Assembly: GCA_964638815.1 (NCBI GenBank)
Contig: CAZXBB010000380.1
Coordinates: forward strand, 1-6,014
DNA from: CAZXBB01 sp964638815
Lineage (GTDB): Bacteria; Planctomycetota; Phycisphaerae; Phycisphaerales; SM1A02
Length of the DNA stretch: 6,014 nucleotides
Reading direction: 5' to 3'
The notes below the pieces were generated by a model, which made no database searches, was not told the origin of the DNA, and saw only the letters and a program-made list of their open reading frames with translations. Shown here piece after piece: positions 5,195 through 6,014 of the stretch. Both the position numbers and the translations under genes were made by a program. Each line of letters starts with the position of its first letter. Positions within the stretch are counted from its first letter, which is position 1.

Positions 5195-5896
5195 TCAACG
5201 GCGTGCCGGCCCCACGTGCCGGCGCAGCCACGCGTCCAGCTCGTCCGGGTCGAACCCGAACGGCCCCTGTGCGCCGCGATACGCGATGAGGCCGTCGCGG
5301 TCGACGACGAAGAGCCGCTCGGGCCACGCGGCGTACGCGCTATCAACCGTGTTCTCGATGTCGTCCACGACGCACGGCATCGTGAGCGCGAGCTCGTTCG
5401 AGCAGGTCTCCGCGATCTCGCGGCGATCGGCGAACGTGGTCGGCTGCGCGAAGACGACCTCGGCCTCGCGATTCGAGTCGAGCTGCCACTCGTCGTCCGG
5501 ATGCGCCTCGCGGATATAGACAAAGAGGAAGGCCACCCGGTCCCGGTAGGCCTGGTGCATGCGCTCGAGGGCGTCAGCCTGACGCCGGAAGGGCGGTCAC
5601 GTCCAGCTTCCGAAGATGAGCACGACGGGCCGCTCGCCGCGGAAGTCCGAAAGGCGGATGGTGGCCGTGCCGTCGTCGGTCTCCAGTGCGAAGTCCGGCG
5701 CGAGCGTCCCGACGGCGGGCGCCTCCCGCGTCATCAGGCCGCGGATCACGCCCCAGTTCGGCACCTGCTCCCCGGCCGGACGCGCGTCCATCTCGGCGAT
5801 GAAGCGCCGCGCCGTTGCGTCGCCGTCCACGGCGCAGCCGGCCATCGCGAGCATGACCGCGGCGAGAGCGAGCACCAGGAATGTCGTCGTACTCAT
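5195..5896 (-). CDS. Iodothyronine deiodinase-like selenoprotein, predicted lipoprotein, with in-frame TGA read as selenocysteine
   Basis: The product is 233 residues if the TGA at 5597-5599 is read as Sec100. Both halves are in one frame. Residues 1-20 are a hydrophobic leader ending LAMAGC (Cys21, a somewhat atypical lipobox with Met at -3), so the protein is probably anchored on the outer side of a membrane. Residues about 61-233 form a redoxin/thioredoxin-fold domain: APDFAL (66-71), RLSDFRGERPVVLIFGSWT-U-PPF (81-103), FLFVYIREAHPDDEW (123-137), ADRREIAE (156-163), CVVDDIENTVDSAYAAWPERLFVVDRDG (175-202) and GPFGFDPDEL (211-220). This matches animal deiodinases nearly motif for motif (FGSCT-U-PSF, YIEEAHPSDGW, YAALPERLYI, GPWNYNPEE), including Sec position and the EAH histidine (His132). 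The second conserved histidine of animal enzymes appears to be Pro152. Other cysteines are C165 and C175. The ATG at 5896 follows GGAGG (complement of 5902-5906); a GTG at 5917 is less likely. The physiological substrate in bacteria is unknown; a reductive dehalogenation or peroxide/thiol redox role is inference. Confidence 0.88.
5570..5586 (-). promoter_or_regulatory. Bacterial SECIS-like hairpin directly after the Sec codon
   Basis: On the minus strand the 10 bases after the TGA are followed by GGCGTCA, loop GGC, TGACGCC: a perfect 7-bp stem of 17 bases in total. The apical loop starts with G at +18 from the TGA. Known bacterial SECIS elements are recognised by SelB, lie just 3' of the UGA within the coding region, and have a small loop with G in its first positions about 16-37 bases downstream. 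The E. coli fdhF element is also a 17-base minimal hairpin (GGTTGCAGGTCTGCACC) with a GGTC loop at about +19. This one lacks the bulged U of the E. coli element. Confidence 0.8.
5597..5599 (-). other. In-frame TGA codon predicted to encode selenocysteine (Sec100)
   Basis: The codon sits between FGSWT and PPF, exactly the Sec position of deiodinases. The frame is open and homologous on both sides, so this is neither a frameshift nor the natural end of the protein. The gene's own terminator is another TGA (5195-5197), which has no comparable hairpin after it. Confidence 0.85.
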
Positions 5897-5929
5897 ACGT
5901 ACCTCCGGGAAGATCACGGGGTGGACTGC

Positions 5930-5935
5930 ATCATA
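5930..5935 (-). promoter_or_regulatory. Possible -10 hexamer upstream of the deiodinase-like gene
   Basis: TATGAT (complement) lies 34 bases before the ATG in an otherwise GC-rich stretch and would give a leader of about 25 bases including the Shine-Dalgarno. No good -35 is visible at 16-18 bp. The remaining bases to the window edge (5937-6014) show nothing I can identify. Confidence 0.3.
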
Positions 5936-6014
5936 ACGCAGCGCGCGGACGGAGACGCCCGCAGAAACCGCCCCCTGGAAACCCGTCTTCCCTCTGCGTT
6001 CTCAGCGGCTCCGC

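Noticed and set aside
5195..5197. The terminal TGA as a second selenocysteine codon
   Set aside because: Homologues end near LDAWLRRHV, no suitable hairpin follows within the SECIS window, and readthrough would continue into the repeat array.
3148..5289. Plus-strand open frame of 713 codons across pcm, the TPR-like gene and the repeats
   Set aside because: It crosses several well-supported genes and the palindromic array, is Arg/Ser-rich and matches no family. Stop-free frames this long arise readily at this base composition.
5195..5896. Pseudogene, or frameshift between two redoxin fragments
   Set aside because: Both fragments are in the same frame. The single stop is TGA at the known Sec position, a SECIS-like hairpin follows it, and residues on both sides are conserved.

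Overview
The window is very GC-rich bacterial DNA carrying eight protein genes (one cut off by the left edge), two conspicuous intergenic repeat arrays and no RNA genes, insertion sequences or CRISPR arrays. The lipoprotein-type and Sec-type signal peptides, the protein-isoaspartate methyltransferase and the GlpD/GlpK-like pair fit a Gram-negative, probably proteobacteria-like or related high-GC lineage. No marker in the window fixes the taxon. TGA serves as a normal stop for several genes here, so the genetic code is standard.

Layout. (1) 1-1667, plus strand: the C-terminal end of a GlpD-like FAD dehydrogenase, overlapping by 4 bases a glycerol-kinase-like FGGY sugar kinase. (2) 1716-2698, minus strand: a two-gene unit, a stand-alone CBS-pair protein followed by a YbaK/EbsC-type aminoacyl-tRNA deacylase. 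(3) 2699-2906: a divergent promoter region with an AT-rich island and a 13-bp tandem repeat that runs up to the next start codon. (4) 2907-3584, plus strand: protein-L-isoaspartate O-methyltransferase. (5) 3628-5896, minus strand, in transcription order: a deiodinase-like lipoprotein, a block of 64-bp palindromic repeats, a 54-residue acidic protein and an exported TPR-like protein.

The main find is the gene at 5195-5896. It looks like two ORFs separated by a stop, but both are in the same frame, and the single in-frame TGA falls exactly where animal iodothyronine deiodinases carry selenocysteine (FGSxT-U-PPF). A perfect 7-bp stem with a 3-base GGC loop begins 11 bases after the TGA, at the position and size of a bacterial SECIS element. 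I read it as a 233-residue bacterial selenoprotein of the deiodinase/thioredoxin-fold family, predicted to be a lipoprotein with Sec at residue 100. Ordinary gene calling would split or discard it. The selenocysteine machinery (selA, selB, selC, selD) is not in the window.

The second find is the block downstream of that gene: three direct 64-bp units plus a fourth hairpin in inverted orientation that shows paired, compensating base changes. This suggests a REP/BIME-like palindromic element kept for its structure rather than for coding.
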